Shown: positions 1 through 5,803 of the stretch, in pieces
Numbering within the stretch: position 1 is the first letter of the stretch
Layout: each line of letters starts with the position of its first letter
Origin: Pseudomonadota bacterium
GTDB taxonomy: Bacteria; Pseudomonadota; Alphaproteobacteria; Micropepsales; Micropepsaceae
Assembly (NCBI GenBank): GCA_021817355.1
Contig: JAKAVI010000126.1
Span: 1-6,603, forward strand
Reading direction: 5' to 3'
DNA length: 6,603 bases
Position numbers and translations under genes: made by a program
Notes under the pieces: generated by a model
Database searches by the model: none
The model's input: only the letters and a program-made list of their open reading frames with translations
Told to the model about the DNA's origin: nothing

Positions 1-10
1 GCAAGGCCAT
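1..10 (-). CDS. fmt: Probable start of fmt, methionyl-tRNA formyltransferase (partial, runs off the left edge)
   Basis: Only three codons are visible, reading ATG GCC TTG (Met-Ala-Leu) on the minus strand, starting one base after the def stop codon. An AAAAAGG purine run lies nine bases upstream of this ATG, inside the end of def, and would serve as its ribosome binding site. In proteobacteria def is commonly followed by fmt, whose product formylates Met-tRNAi, the modification that peptide deformylase later removes. The call rests on this position, the ribosome binding site and the Met-Ala-Leu beginning. It is an inference from synteny, since no Fmt motif falls within the window. Confidence 0.4.
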
Positions 11-11
11 C

Positions 12-530
12 TCAGCCAGCCTTTTTCAGCTTCTTTGCCTTGGCAAGCTTCTTGAGCGCCATCGAGCGCTTCAATTTCGACAGGTGATCAACAAACAGAA
101 CACCGTTCAAATGATCCATCTCATGCTGCAAGCAGACCGCCAGAATGCCTTCTGCCTCAAGACTTTGCGGCACGCCTTGCGAGTCGAGATACTGGGCCTT
201 GATGGCCTGTGACCGTTCCACTTCGTCCCAGATCTCCGGAACGGACAGGCAGCCCTCCTCCATCACCGCGGTCGCTTCGGAGCGCCAGCTGATGACCGGG
301 TTGATGAACACGCGCGGGTTGCGGCTGCCCTCTTTCTGCGCAACATCGAGGACAATGACGCGCCGGGCCACCCCGACCTGGATCGCAGCCAGTCCGATAC
401 CATCGGCGTCGTACATGGTTTCGATCATGTCGGCGATCAGGGTGCGGATTTGGTCATCCACCCCCGCCACCGGCTCGGAGACGAGTTTCAGGCGCGGATC
501 GGGCGCAATCAGGATCGGACGAACGCTCAT
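12..530 (-). CDS. def: Peptide deformylase
   Basis: This cytosolic metalloenzyme removes the N-formyl group from the initiator methionine of nascent proteins as they leave the ribosome. The 172-residue product has all three family motifs: GIGLAAIQ at residues 44-51, EGCLS at 92-96 and QHEMDH at 135-140. The metal ligands are C94, H136 and H140, and the catalytic glutamate is E137. The length is normal for a bacterial class I enzyme. The C-terminus is lysine-rich (residues 152-170), as in many proteobacterial Def proteins. The reading frame stays open far upstream, but the start at 530 begins the family-typical MSVRPIL and upstream codons read through the rmuC promoter and 5' coding region. 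Only a weak AGG precedes this start, so it may be leaderless (see the promoter entry). The gene is divergent from rmuC and is probably the first gene of a def-fmt operon. Confidence 0.97.
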   Translation of the reverse strand: MSVRPILIAPDPRLKLVSEPVAGVDDQIRTLIADMIETMYDADGIGLAAIQVGVARRVIVLDVAQKEGSRNPRVFINPVISWRSEATAVMEEGCLSVPEIWDEVERSQAIKAQYLDSQGVPQSLEAEGILAVCLQHEMDHLNGVLFVDHLSKLKRSMALKKLAKAKKLKKAG

Positions 531-536
531 GGGCCT

Positions 537-565
537 GAGATAATGGCACGCCGGTTGCCGGTCAA
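537..565 (-). promoter_or_regulatory. Candidate def promoter
   Basis: On the minus strand a TTGACC -35 element (plus-strand bases 560-565) is followed after exactly 17 bases by TATCTC (537-542). The -35 fits the alphaproteobacterial housekeeping consensus well, while the -10 matches only three or four positions of TATAAT. Six bases separate the -10 from the def ATG, so transcription would begin at about the A of the start codon. The assignment is inferred from spacing alone. A different -10 further upstream cannot be excluded. Confidence 0.35.
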
Positions 566-621
566 GAAACTGCGAATCGGCTATGGTTCCCGAAATGTTC
601 GGCCGGGGAGACAGCGCTGAC

Positions 622-2046
622 ATGACGCATATTCTTGCCTTTTTGAGCGTCGGCTTCAGTCTTGCCGCCGCCATCCTGGCGGCACTGGCCTGGCGCCAGC
701 GCCAGAGCGGCGAGCTGGGCGAGCTGATCCGCGCCGAAGCCGACCGCAGCCGCGCCGAACTCGGCGAACAGACGAGAGGCCTGCGCGAGGAGCTCGGCGG
801 CAAACTCGAACGCGGTCAGGAGGCGCTGCGTCTTGGCCTGGAAACCCGCCTTGAGACCGCCGACCGGCGGCAGGCGGAAGAAGCGCGGGCGCTGCGCGAA
901 GAGCTGACCACGAATTTCAGGCTTTCCTCCGAGCAATGGCTCGCAACCCTGAGAGAACTGAGCCAGCAGCAGAAGGAACGCCTCGAGGGTCTTCTCGCAG
1001 GGCTGACCCAGCTCAGCGACAAGCAGGCAGCGGCTGCGGAAGCCTTGCGCACCAGCGTCGATACGAAGCTCGAGGCCATCCGCACCGCCAATGAACAGAA
1101 GCTTGAGCAGATGCGTCAGACCGTCGAAGAAAAGCTGCAGTCCACCCTCGAGCAGCGCTTGGGCGAGTCCTTCCGCACCGTGTCAGAACAGCTCAAAGCG
1201 GTGCATCAGGGGCTGGGAGAGATGCAGAGCCTCGCCACCGGAGTGGGCGATCTCAAGAAAGTTCTGACCAATGTCAAAACCCGTGGCACCTGGGGCGAAG
1301 TGCAGCTCGGCGCCTTGCTCGAACAGTTTCTTGCACCCGATCAGTTCGTGCGCAATGCGCAGTGCCGTCCGGAGAGCGCCGAACGCGTTGAATACGCTGT
1401 GCGCTTTTCCAGCCCCGAGGACGACAATGATCTTTTCCTGCCGATCGACGCCAAATTTCCGCAGGACGATTACGAACGGCTTCTGGCCGCCGCGGAAAGC
1501 GGCGATGGTGCGGGCGTCGAGGCTGCAGGTGCAGCCCTGGAAACGCGGGTTCGCAGCTTCGCCAAAGCGGTTGCTGAAAAATACATCAATCCGCCGGTGA
1601 CTACGGATTTTGCGGTGCTGTTTCTGCCCACCGAAAGTCTGTTCGCCGAAATCCTCCGTCGCCCCGGCTTCTTCGAGGGGCTGCAGCGGGACTACCGCGT
1701 GACGCTGGCCGGTCCAACCACACTTGCCTCCATGCTCAATGCGTTTCAAATGGGATTTCGCTCGCTGGCCATTCAAAAACGCTCAAGCGAGGTCTGGCAG
1801 CTGCTCGCCGCGGTACGTAGCGAATTCGCCGAACATGGCAAGGTGGTCGACACCCTCAAACGTCAGCTTGGCGCGGCAGCCAATACCATCGATCGGCTCG
1901 GCACCCGCACACGGGTGATGAACCGCAAGCTTCGCGATGTCGAAATCCTGCCTTCGCGCTCGGCCAAGACGCTGCTCGGACTGGCCGGACCTGAAAGCCT
2001 CGAGGAGGAGGAGGAGGACACCGATGACGAGCCGCAAGAGGGCTGA
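622..2046 (+). CDS. rmuC: DNA recombination protein RmuC
   Basis: RmuC-family proteins limit DNA inversions and rearrangements at inverted repeats, and their core resembles a nuclease fold. The 474-residue product has an N-terminal hydrophobic segment (residues 3-23) that should anchor it in the inner membrane. A long charged, Glu/Arg/Gln-rich coiled coil follows (about 27-202), then the RmuC domain (about 202-442). Diagnostic blocks are RGTWGEVQLGALLE near 221-234, PIDAKFPQDDYERL near 274-287, and FLPTESLFAE at 334-343. E226, D276 and K278 are plausible PD-(D/E)XK-type active-site residues. The tail (458-474) is strongly acidic and contains five consecutive GAG codons. The start at 622 was chosen because GGGGAG lies 11 bases upstream and the membrane segment then begins immediately; in-frame ATGs at 583 and 595 lack a Shine-Dalgarno. 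The gene is divergent from def and convergent with recR, with 27 bases between stop codons and no clear intrinsic terminator there. Confidence 0.95.
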   Translation: MTHILAFLSVGFSLAAAILAALAWRQRQSGELGELIRAEADRSRAELGEQTRGLREELGGKLERGQEALRLGLETRLETADRRQAEEARALREELTTNFRLSSEQWLATLRELSQQQKERLEGLLAGLTQLSDKQAAAAEALRTSVDTKLEAIRTANEQKLEQMRQTVEEKLQSTLEQRLGESFRTVSEQLKAVHQGLGEMQSLATGVGDLKKVLTNVKTRGTWGEVQLGALLEQFLAPDQFVRNAQCRPESAERVEYAVRFSSPEDDNDLFLPIDAKFPQDDYERLLAAAESGDGAGVEAAGAALETRVRSFAKAVAEKYINPPVTTDFAVLFLPTESLFAEILRRPGFFEGLQRDYRVTLAGPTTLASMLNAFQMGFRSLAIQKRSSEVWQLLAAVRSEFAEHGKVVDTLKRQLGAAANTIDRLGTRTRVMNRKLRDVEILPSRSAKTLLGLAGPESLEEEEEDTDDEPQEG

Positions 2047-2073
2047 GCCCCGCCGCTGCGGCCGACGACGCGG

Positions 2074-2676
2074 CTAAAATCCTCGCCGTGCCGCAAAGGC
2101 CGCGGCCAGTGTGCCTTCGTCCAGATAGTCGAGTTCACCACCCACCGGTACGCCATGGGCAAGGCGGCTGATCTTGACGCCGCTGGGTTCGATCAGATCA
2201 CTCAGCCAGTGGGCCGTGGTCTGGCCTTCGACCGTTGCGTTCATGGCCAGAATGACTTCACCGACCCCCGCCTCGATCCGCTCGAGCAGTCCCTTAAGGT
2301 TCAGCCGCTCGGGCGTGACCCCATCCAGCGCACTGAGCGCACCGCCCAGGACATGATAGCGTCCCTTGAAAACGCCGGCCCGCTCCAGCGCCCAGAGATC
2401 AGCAACATCTTCGACAATGCACATCACCTTAGGGTCCCGGCGGCTGTCGCGACACAGCGCGCAGGGCGACTGGGTATCGAGATTGCCGCAGATCTCGCAA
2501 TTCTTGATGGCCTCGGCCGCCTGACGCAGCGCCACAGCCAAAGGCTCGAGCAGTTGTTCGCGCTTCTTCAGCAGCGTGAGGGTGGCACGGCGCGCCGAAC
2601 GCGGCCCCAACCCGGGCAGTCTGCCCAATAGCTGCACGAGACGTTCGATTTCCGGACCGACAGGGTAATTGGCCAT
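2074..2676 (-). CDS. recR: Recombination mediator protein RecR
   Basis: RecR works with RecO (and RecF) to load RecA onto SSB-coated single-stranded DNA during gap repair. The 200-residue product matches the family length. It shows an N-terminal helix-hairpin-helix ([11 protein letters not shown], residues 20-30) and a four-cysteine zinc finger (C60, C63, C72, C75). A Toprim domain follows, with the acidic E89-D90 pair in CIVEDVADL and the ATVEGQTTA segment (147-155). The conserved C-terminal [13 protein letters not shown] occupies 174-186. The start at 2676 ([13 protein letters not shown]) fits homologous N-termini and has a weak AGAAG upstream. An in-frame ATG at 2703 would add nine residues but has no visible ribosome binding site. 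The gene is oriented like dnaX and ybaB, its usual operon partners, but a gene on the opposite strand separates it from them. It therefore probably needs its own promoter or depends on transcription antisense to that gene. Confidence 0.97.
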   Translation of the reverse strand: MANYPVGPEIERLVQLLGRLPGLGPRSARRATLTLLKKREQLLEPLAVALRQAAEAIKNCEICGNLDTQSPCALCRDSRRDPKVMCIVEDVADLWALERAGVFKGRYHVLGGALSALDGVTPERLNLKGLLERIEAGVGEVILAMNATVEGQTTAHWLSDLIEPSGVKISRLAHGVPVGGELDYLDEGTLAAAFAARRGF

Positions 2677-2745
2677 AATTTCTTCTAGCAGCGCCGCAAC
2701 CATCTTGTCATGGTGCCGCCGCGAAAATCCCCCTGCGGAGTTCAC

Positions 2746-3453
2746 GTGAGAATTGCCCCCAATCGGCTCATCATGCCCCATCCCCTGACCATGGTCGGCA
2801 ATGACGGCAGTCTCGAACGCTGCCTCATCGCCCAACTGGCGCCCGATACCGTGTTCATGATGGGAGACAATCCGGCACATGCGTTGATGCCGGAAAAGCC
2901 GACATTGCTCGACTTCTTCCGTTACCGCTTTGGCGCCATCGTGCGCAATCATCTCGCCCAGAGCGCGTTTCATGCCATCAAGGCCGGCCACAGCGAAAGC
3001 GTCGTCATGGCCTGCCTGCTGCACGACATCGCCATGGGCGCACTGATCCACGCCGAGCACGGCTATTGGAGTGCGCAGCTGGTACGTCCCTATGTCAGCG
3101 CAGAAATCGCCTGGGCCATCGAAAAGCATCAGGCACTGCGATTTTTGCCGGATCCTGCAGTGGGCTACGATTATCCTGAGATCTACCGGAGCTTCTTCGG
3201 ACGGGACTATGTACCGCCCCCTCACCTTCAGAAAGAGGCCGAGGCCGCGCGCCACCATCCCTGGTACATGACAAGCCGCATCATCACGCTGAACGACGTC
3301 TACAGTTTCGAGAACAATGAAGCCCCTGATCTCGAGCTGTTCGAAGACATCATCGGGCGCAACTTCCGTCAGCCCGAAGAGGGGCTGGGGTTTGACGCCT
3401 CTCCCGTTGCCCATATGTGGCGGACCATGATCTGGCCGGAGAATTTTCTCTAG
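2746..3453 (+). CDS. HD-domain metalloenzyme, PhnZ/MIOX-like diiron oxygenase candidate
   Basis: The precise function is unknown. The 235-residue product contains the HD-superfamily ligand set H69, H93-D94, H105 (H102 is also near), H128 and D184. Around them lie [11 protein letters not shown] (68-78), CLLHDIAMG (90-98), [19 protein letters not shown] and [11 protein letters not shown]. Ligand spacing and local sequence resemble PhnZ, a mixed-valent diiron oxygenase of phosphonate catabolism, especially the HxxQxA motif preceding HD by exactly 24 residues. The PhnZ substrate-contacting Tyr-x-x-Glu is not conserved here and no phosphonate genes are adjacent, so a different substrate is likely; an ordinary HD hydrolase remains possible. 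No signal peptide or membrane segment is seen, so the protein is presumably cytosolic. The start is GTG at 2746, because GGAG ends five bases upstream; ATGs at 2773 and 2791 lack Shine-Dalgarno sequences. The gene is divergent from recR (69-base gap) and convergent with ybaB (4-base gap). Confidence 0.8.
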   Translation: MRIAPNRLIMPHPLTMVGNDGSLERCLIAQLAPDTVFMMGDNPAHALMPEKPTLLDFFRYRFGAIVRNHLAQSAFHAIKAGHSESVVMACLLHDIAMGALIHAEHGYWSAQLVRPYVSAEIAWAIEKHQALRFLPDPAVGYDYPEIYRSFFGRDYVPPPHLQKEAEAARHHPWYMTSRIITLNDVYSFENNEAPDLELFEDIIGRNFRQPEEGLGFDASPVAHMWRTMIWPENFL

Positions 3454-3457
3454 CCGC

Positions 3458-3781
3458 CTAAAATCCCGGCATCTTGAACCCGGGAGGAAGACCAAGACCA
3501 CTGGCGAGCTTCTGCATCTCATCACCAAGACGCCGCTCGAGCTTGGCCTTGGCATCTGCGGCCGCAGCGACGATCAGATCCTCGACGACCTGCCGCTCCT
3601 CGGCCACGAACAGCGATGGATCGATGGCCACGCGCTTCAGTTCCGATTTTCCGCTCATGGTGACGCGCACAAGTCCGCCACCGGCAACGCCTTGGATCTC
3701 AACCCGTTCCAGTTCAGCCTGCATCGCTGCAGCCTTTTCCTGCATGGCTTTGGCCTGCTGAAACAGTTCGGCCAGTTCCAT
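3458..3781 (-). CDS. ybaB: YbaB/EbfC family nucleoid-associated DNA-binding protein
   Basis: This small dimeric protein binds DNA, helps organise the nucleoid and is nearly always encoded next to dnaX and recR. The product is 107 residues from this start, close to the 109 of the E. coli protein. It begins with a helical segment rich in Gln, Lys, Met and Ala ([20 protein letters not shown]). The conserved beta core follows ([23 protein letters not shown]), then a second helix and the family-typical ending [10 protein letters not shown]. Two adjacent ATGs exist. The one at 3784 forms an ATGA overlap with the dnaX stop, and the one at 3781 lies seven bases after AGGAGG, the better spacing; I chose the latter, but the difference is one residue. 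The ribosome binding site lies inside the acidic end of dnaX, so translation of the two genes should be coupled. Only four bases separate its stop from that of the convergent HD-domain gene. Confidence 0.95.
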   Translation of the reverse strand: MELAELFQQAKAMQEKAAAMQAELERVEIQGVAGGGLVRVTMSGKSELKRVAIDPSLFVAEERQVVEDLIVAAAADAKAKLERRLGDEMQKLASGLGLPPGFKMPGF

Positions 3782-5538
3782 CATTCATCCTCCTCGCCAG
3801 TCTCGCCAGGCGCGGCGAGCAGCGGTTCTTTGTCGATGACCCGAATGACTTCGGCTCCAGGAAAACGGTCCAGAACCGCACGTACCATGGGCTCGGCCAG
3901 GACCTGCTCCAGGCGGGCCGTAAGTTTGGCCTTGCGCGCCTCCGCAATGCTTGGCGCCCCGCCTTCACGGGCCAGGCTGACCACCCAGCGCTGACCGGTC
4001 CAGTCCTTGAGCTTCTGCGCCAGATCTTGGGCCAGGGTACGGGGCGCGCGCGGCCCGGGCCTGAACTCGAGGCGGCCAGGCTCAAGGGCTACCAGATGCA
4101 CATCGTTTTCGAGATGAACCTTGAGCACGGCAGCACCCCTGGCCACGGCGAGGGCAACAACATCCTCAAGGCTGCGCAGGCTGGGTTCGCCATCACCTTG
4201 CGCGTCCGGCGCCATCTGCTGGGCCAACACCGGGGCACGGGCATCGCTGCGGCCGCGCGCCATGGCCAAAGGCGCAGAGGGCGCGGCCGGCAAGGCAGCA
4301 GCGGGTGTGGAAGAAGGCGTGGACATGTGTTCCATCACCTCGCGCACCAGCCGTTCGGTCGGCGGCAGATCGGCAGCATAGGCCAGGCGAATGAGTGCCA
4401 TCTCGCAGGCCGCCAGCGGCCGGCTCGCGTCGCGAACTTCGAGCAGCCCCTTGAGCAGCAGCTGCCAGGTACGGGTCAAGGTCGGCACAGTCAAGCCGGC
4501 AGCCAGCTGCGCCGCCCGTCGCGCTTCCCCGGAACTGCCGTCAAAAAAGCCCTCTGCCGCCGGCGCAACCTTGAGCCGGGTAAGAAAGTGGGAGAGCTCC
4601 ATCAGATCCTGCATCACCTGCAGAGGATCGGCCCCATGTGCATGCAGACTGTCGAGCTCGCGCAAGGCCGTCTCGATGTGGCCGCCCATCAGAGCCTCAA
4701 ACAGGTCGAGGATGCGACCGTGATCGGCCAGTCCCAGCATCGTGCGCACGCTCTGCGCCGCGATATGCTGACCTTCACCATGGGCAATCGCCTGATCGAG
4801 CAGCGACAGAGCATCGCGCACCGAGCCTTCTGCGGCGCGCGCGATCAGGGCCAGCGCATCATCAGCGATTTGCACCTGCTCCCGCGTCGCGATCGTCCTC
4901 AGATGCGCGATGAGGACTTCGGGTTCGATGCGGCGCAAGTCAAAGCGCTGGCAGCGCGACAGCACCGTCACCGGAACCTTGCGGATTTCTGTGGTGGCAA
5001 AAATGAACTTCACATGCGGCGGGGGTTCTTCGAGGGTCTTCAACAGCCCGTTGAAGGCCTGCTTGGAGAGCATGTGCACTTCGTCGATGATATAGACCTT
5101 GTAACGGGCCGCGGCGGGGGCATAACGCACACCTTCGATGATCTCACGGATGTCATCGATACCGGTCCGGCTCGCGGCGTCCATTTCCTGTACGTCGACA
5201 TGGCGGCTTTCCGCGATGGCGCGGCAGGGCTCACACTGGCCACAGGGCTGTATCGTCGGCGTCTGGCTGCGGCCATCCGCACCAATGCAGTTGAGGGCGC
5301 GGGCCACAATCCGCGCCGTCGTGGTCTTGCCCACGCCACGCACCCCCGTCAGCATGAAAGCATGGGCGATGCGTCCACTGGCAAAGGCATTCTTGAGCGT
5401 GCGCACCAGCGCGTCCTGGCCGATCAGTCCGGAAAAGTCGGAGGGGCGGTACTTGCGTGCGAGCACGCGATAGTGCTCGGCCGGCGGCAGAGCGAGATCA
5501 AGGCCTGGGGCCTCTGCGGTAGGAGACGCGTCGTCCAT
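3781..5538 (-). CDS. dnaX: DNA polymerase III subunit gamma/tau
   Basis: DnaX is the ATPase of the clamp loader, which places the beta clamp on primed DNA and, as tau, ties polymerase cores to the DnaB helicase. The 585-residue product has an acidic/Pro-Ala extension (1-20), then the AAA+ module. Visible motifs are Walker A GVRGVGKT (65-72), the zinc-binding cysteines C84, C99, C102 and C105, Walker B IIDEVH (150-155), sensor 1 around ATTE (181-184), the SRC arginine-finger motif (194-196) and sensor 2 GSVRDALSLLDQ (238-249). Domain III ends near 400. A Pro/Ala-rich linker (404-450) leads to the tau-specific C-terminal region, which ends in the acidic GEEDE. No A-rich slippery heptamer of the E. 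coli gamma type is seen. The start has no good Shine-Dalgarno, and a TATAGT lies five bases upstream. The stop overlaps ybaB, indicating an operon, and the SRP RNA gene lies 93 bases upstream. Confidence 0.97.
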   Translation of the reverse strand: MDDASPTAEAPGLDLALPPAEHYRVLARKYRPSDFSGLIGQDALVRTLKNAFASGRIAHAFMLTGVRGVGKTTTARIVARALNCIGADGRSQTPTIQPCGQCEPCRAIAESRHVDVQEMDAASRTGIDDIREIIEGVRYAPAAARYKVYIIDEVHMLSKQAFNGLLKTLEEPPPHVKFIFATTEIRKVPVTVLSRCQRFDLRRIEPEVLIAHLRTIATREQVQIADDALALIARAAEGSVRDALSLLDQAIAHGEGQHIAAQSVRTMLGLADHGRILDLFEALMGGHIETALRELDSLHAHGADPLQVMQDLMELSHFLTRLKVAPAAEGFFDGSSGEARRAAQLAAGLTVPTLTRTWQLLLKGLLEVRDASRPLAACEMALIRLAYAADLPPTERLVREVMEHMSTPSSTPAAALPAAPSAPLAMARGRSDARAPVLAQQMAPDAQGDGEPSLRSLEDVVALAVARGAAVLKVHLENDVHLVALEPGRLEFRPGPRAPRTLAQDLAQKLKDWTGQRWVVSLAREGGAPSIAEARKAKLTARLEQVLAEPMVRAVLDRFPGAEVIRVIDKEPLLAAPGETGEEDE

Positions 5539-5543
5539 ATCCG

Positions 5544-5549
5544 ACTATA
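5544..5549 (-). promoter_or_regulatory. Possible -10 element of a dnaX promoter
   Basis: TATAGT on the minus strand matches five of six positions of the TATAAT consensus and ends five bases before the dnaX ATG, so transcription would start at or next to the start codon. No convincing -35 lies 16-18 bases further upstream, where the sequence is GC-rich (around 5566-5573). dnaX may instead be transcribed by read-through from ffs. The call is inferred from the hexamer and the absence of a Shine-Dalgarno sequence. Confidence 0.25.
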
Positions 5550-5606
5550 GCAAGCCCGCCGCAGTCTTGCGCGCGCCTGCTGCAGCCATTTGTTGTGGAG
5601 TAAGTA

Positions 5607-5624
5607 AGCGCCCTTTGGAGCGCT
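5607..5624 (-). terminator. Hairpin downstream of ffs, weak intrinsic terminator or 3' processing signal
   Basis: The minus strand reads AGCGCTC, CAAA, GGGCGCT: a seven-pair stem with one G-U pair and a four-base loop, starting about seven bases after the SRP RNA 3' end. What follows is TACTTACT rather than a continuous T run, so termination would be partial. This would allow some read-through into dnaX, which starts about 70 bases further on. The structure was identified by base pairing only. Confidence 0.45.
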
Positions 5625-5630
5625 GCACGA

Positions 5631-5725
5631 TGAGAGCCCGGCCACGACCCGAAGCGGATTCGTTACGGCTGCTTCCTTCCGGACCTGACCGGGTTGGCGA
5701 TGGCTTCGCCCGCGACCGGACTCCC
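5631..5725 (-). ncRNA. ffs: Signal recognition particle RNA, bacterial small type (4.5S)
   Basis: This RNA joins Ffh to form the bacterial signal recognition particle, which directs inner-membrane and some exported proteins to FtsY and the Sec translocon during translation. The near-invariant domain IV core CAGGTCCGGAAGGAAGCAG lies within 5667-5690 on the minus strand, including the GGAA tetraloop and the asymmetric internal loop bound by the Ffh M domain. The flanks fold into one long hairpin: GGGAG at the 5' end pairs with CTCTC at the 3' end (5721-5725 with 5632-5636). The pairing continues through 5711-5720 with 5637-5646, and GCGAAGC pairs with GCTTCG (5703-5708 with 5650-5655). A length of about 95 bases fits the Gram-negative small class without an Alu domain. 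The ends are estimated from pairing. Its location upstream of dnaX-ybaB-recR is a widely conserved arrangement. Confidence 0.95.
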
Positions 5726-5732
5726 GGGAGCT

Positions 5733-5762
5733 GATATAGGCCCTTGGCCCGCGGATTGCCAG
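5733..5762 (-). promoter_or_regulatory. Candidate ffs promoter
   Basis: On the minus strand CTGGCA (5757-5762, four of six matches to TTGACA) is followed after 18 bases by TATATC (5733-5738). The predicted transcription start, seven to eight bases beyond the -10, falls at the GGGAG that begins the paired SRP RNA helix. This agreement with an independently derived 5' end supports the call, although both hexamers are imperfect. Confidence 0.5.
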
Positions 5763-5803
5763 CCGGCTGTGTCGACAGGAAAGGGCCCAGGGGCTCAGCT
5801 CCC

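Noticed and set aside
555..587. Candidate rmuC promoter, TTGCCG with downstream CTATGG or TATGGT
   Set aside because: The spacer would be 20-21 bases and the -10 matches are poor, so no rmuC promoter is claimed although one must lie in or near 531-621.
531..803. N-terminal extension of def up to 803
   Set aside because: The extra 91 residues are Arg/Ser-rich, lie antisense to the 5' end of rmuC and cross the promoter region. The family N-terminus begins at the ATG at 530.
2046..2075. Possible bidirectional terminator between rmuC and recR
   Set aside because: AGCC pairs with GGCT and GCCG with CGGC, but the stems are short, interrupted by mismatches, mutually competing and not followed by T runs.
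2677..2745. Promoters for recR and the HD gene in their 69-base divergent gap
   Set aside because: TTGTCA at 2705-2710 resembles a -35 for the HD gene, but no -10 lies at 16-18 bases; on the minus strand no spaced hexamer pair was found for recR.
2074..3466. CTAAAATCC occurring at both 2074-2082 and 3458-3466
   Set aside because: Both copies are simply the last codons and TAG stop of recR and ybaB, each ending Gly-Phe. The recR copy is at the far end from the HD gene, so the pair does not flank it as target-site repeats would. Nine bases is within chance for two coding ends.
2677..3555. Long N-terminal extension of recR reading through the HD-domain gene and beyond
   Set aside because: It is antisense to a gene with clear HD-superfamily motifs, and the 200-residue form already matches the full RecR family length.
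4027..5550. A 507-codon open frame on the plus strand, antisense to dnaX
   Set aside because: Its translation is low-complexity in Gln, His, Arg and Gly with no domain, and it lies wholly opposite dnaX, whose motifs are intact. It is a by-product of the codon bias of GC-rich DNA.
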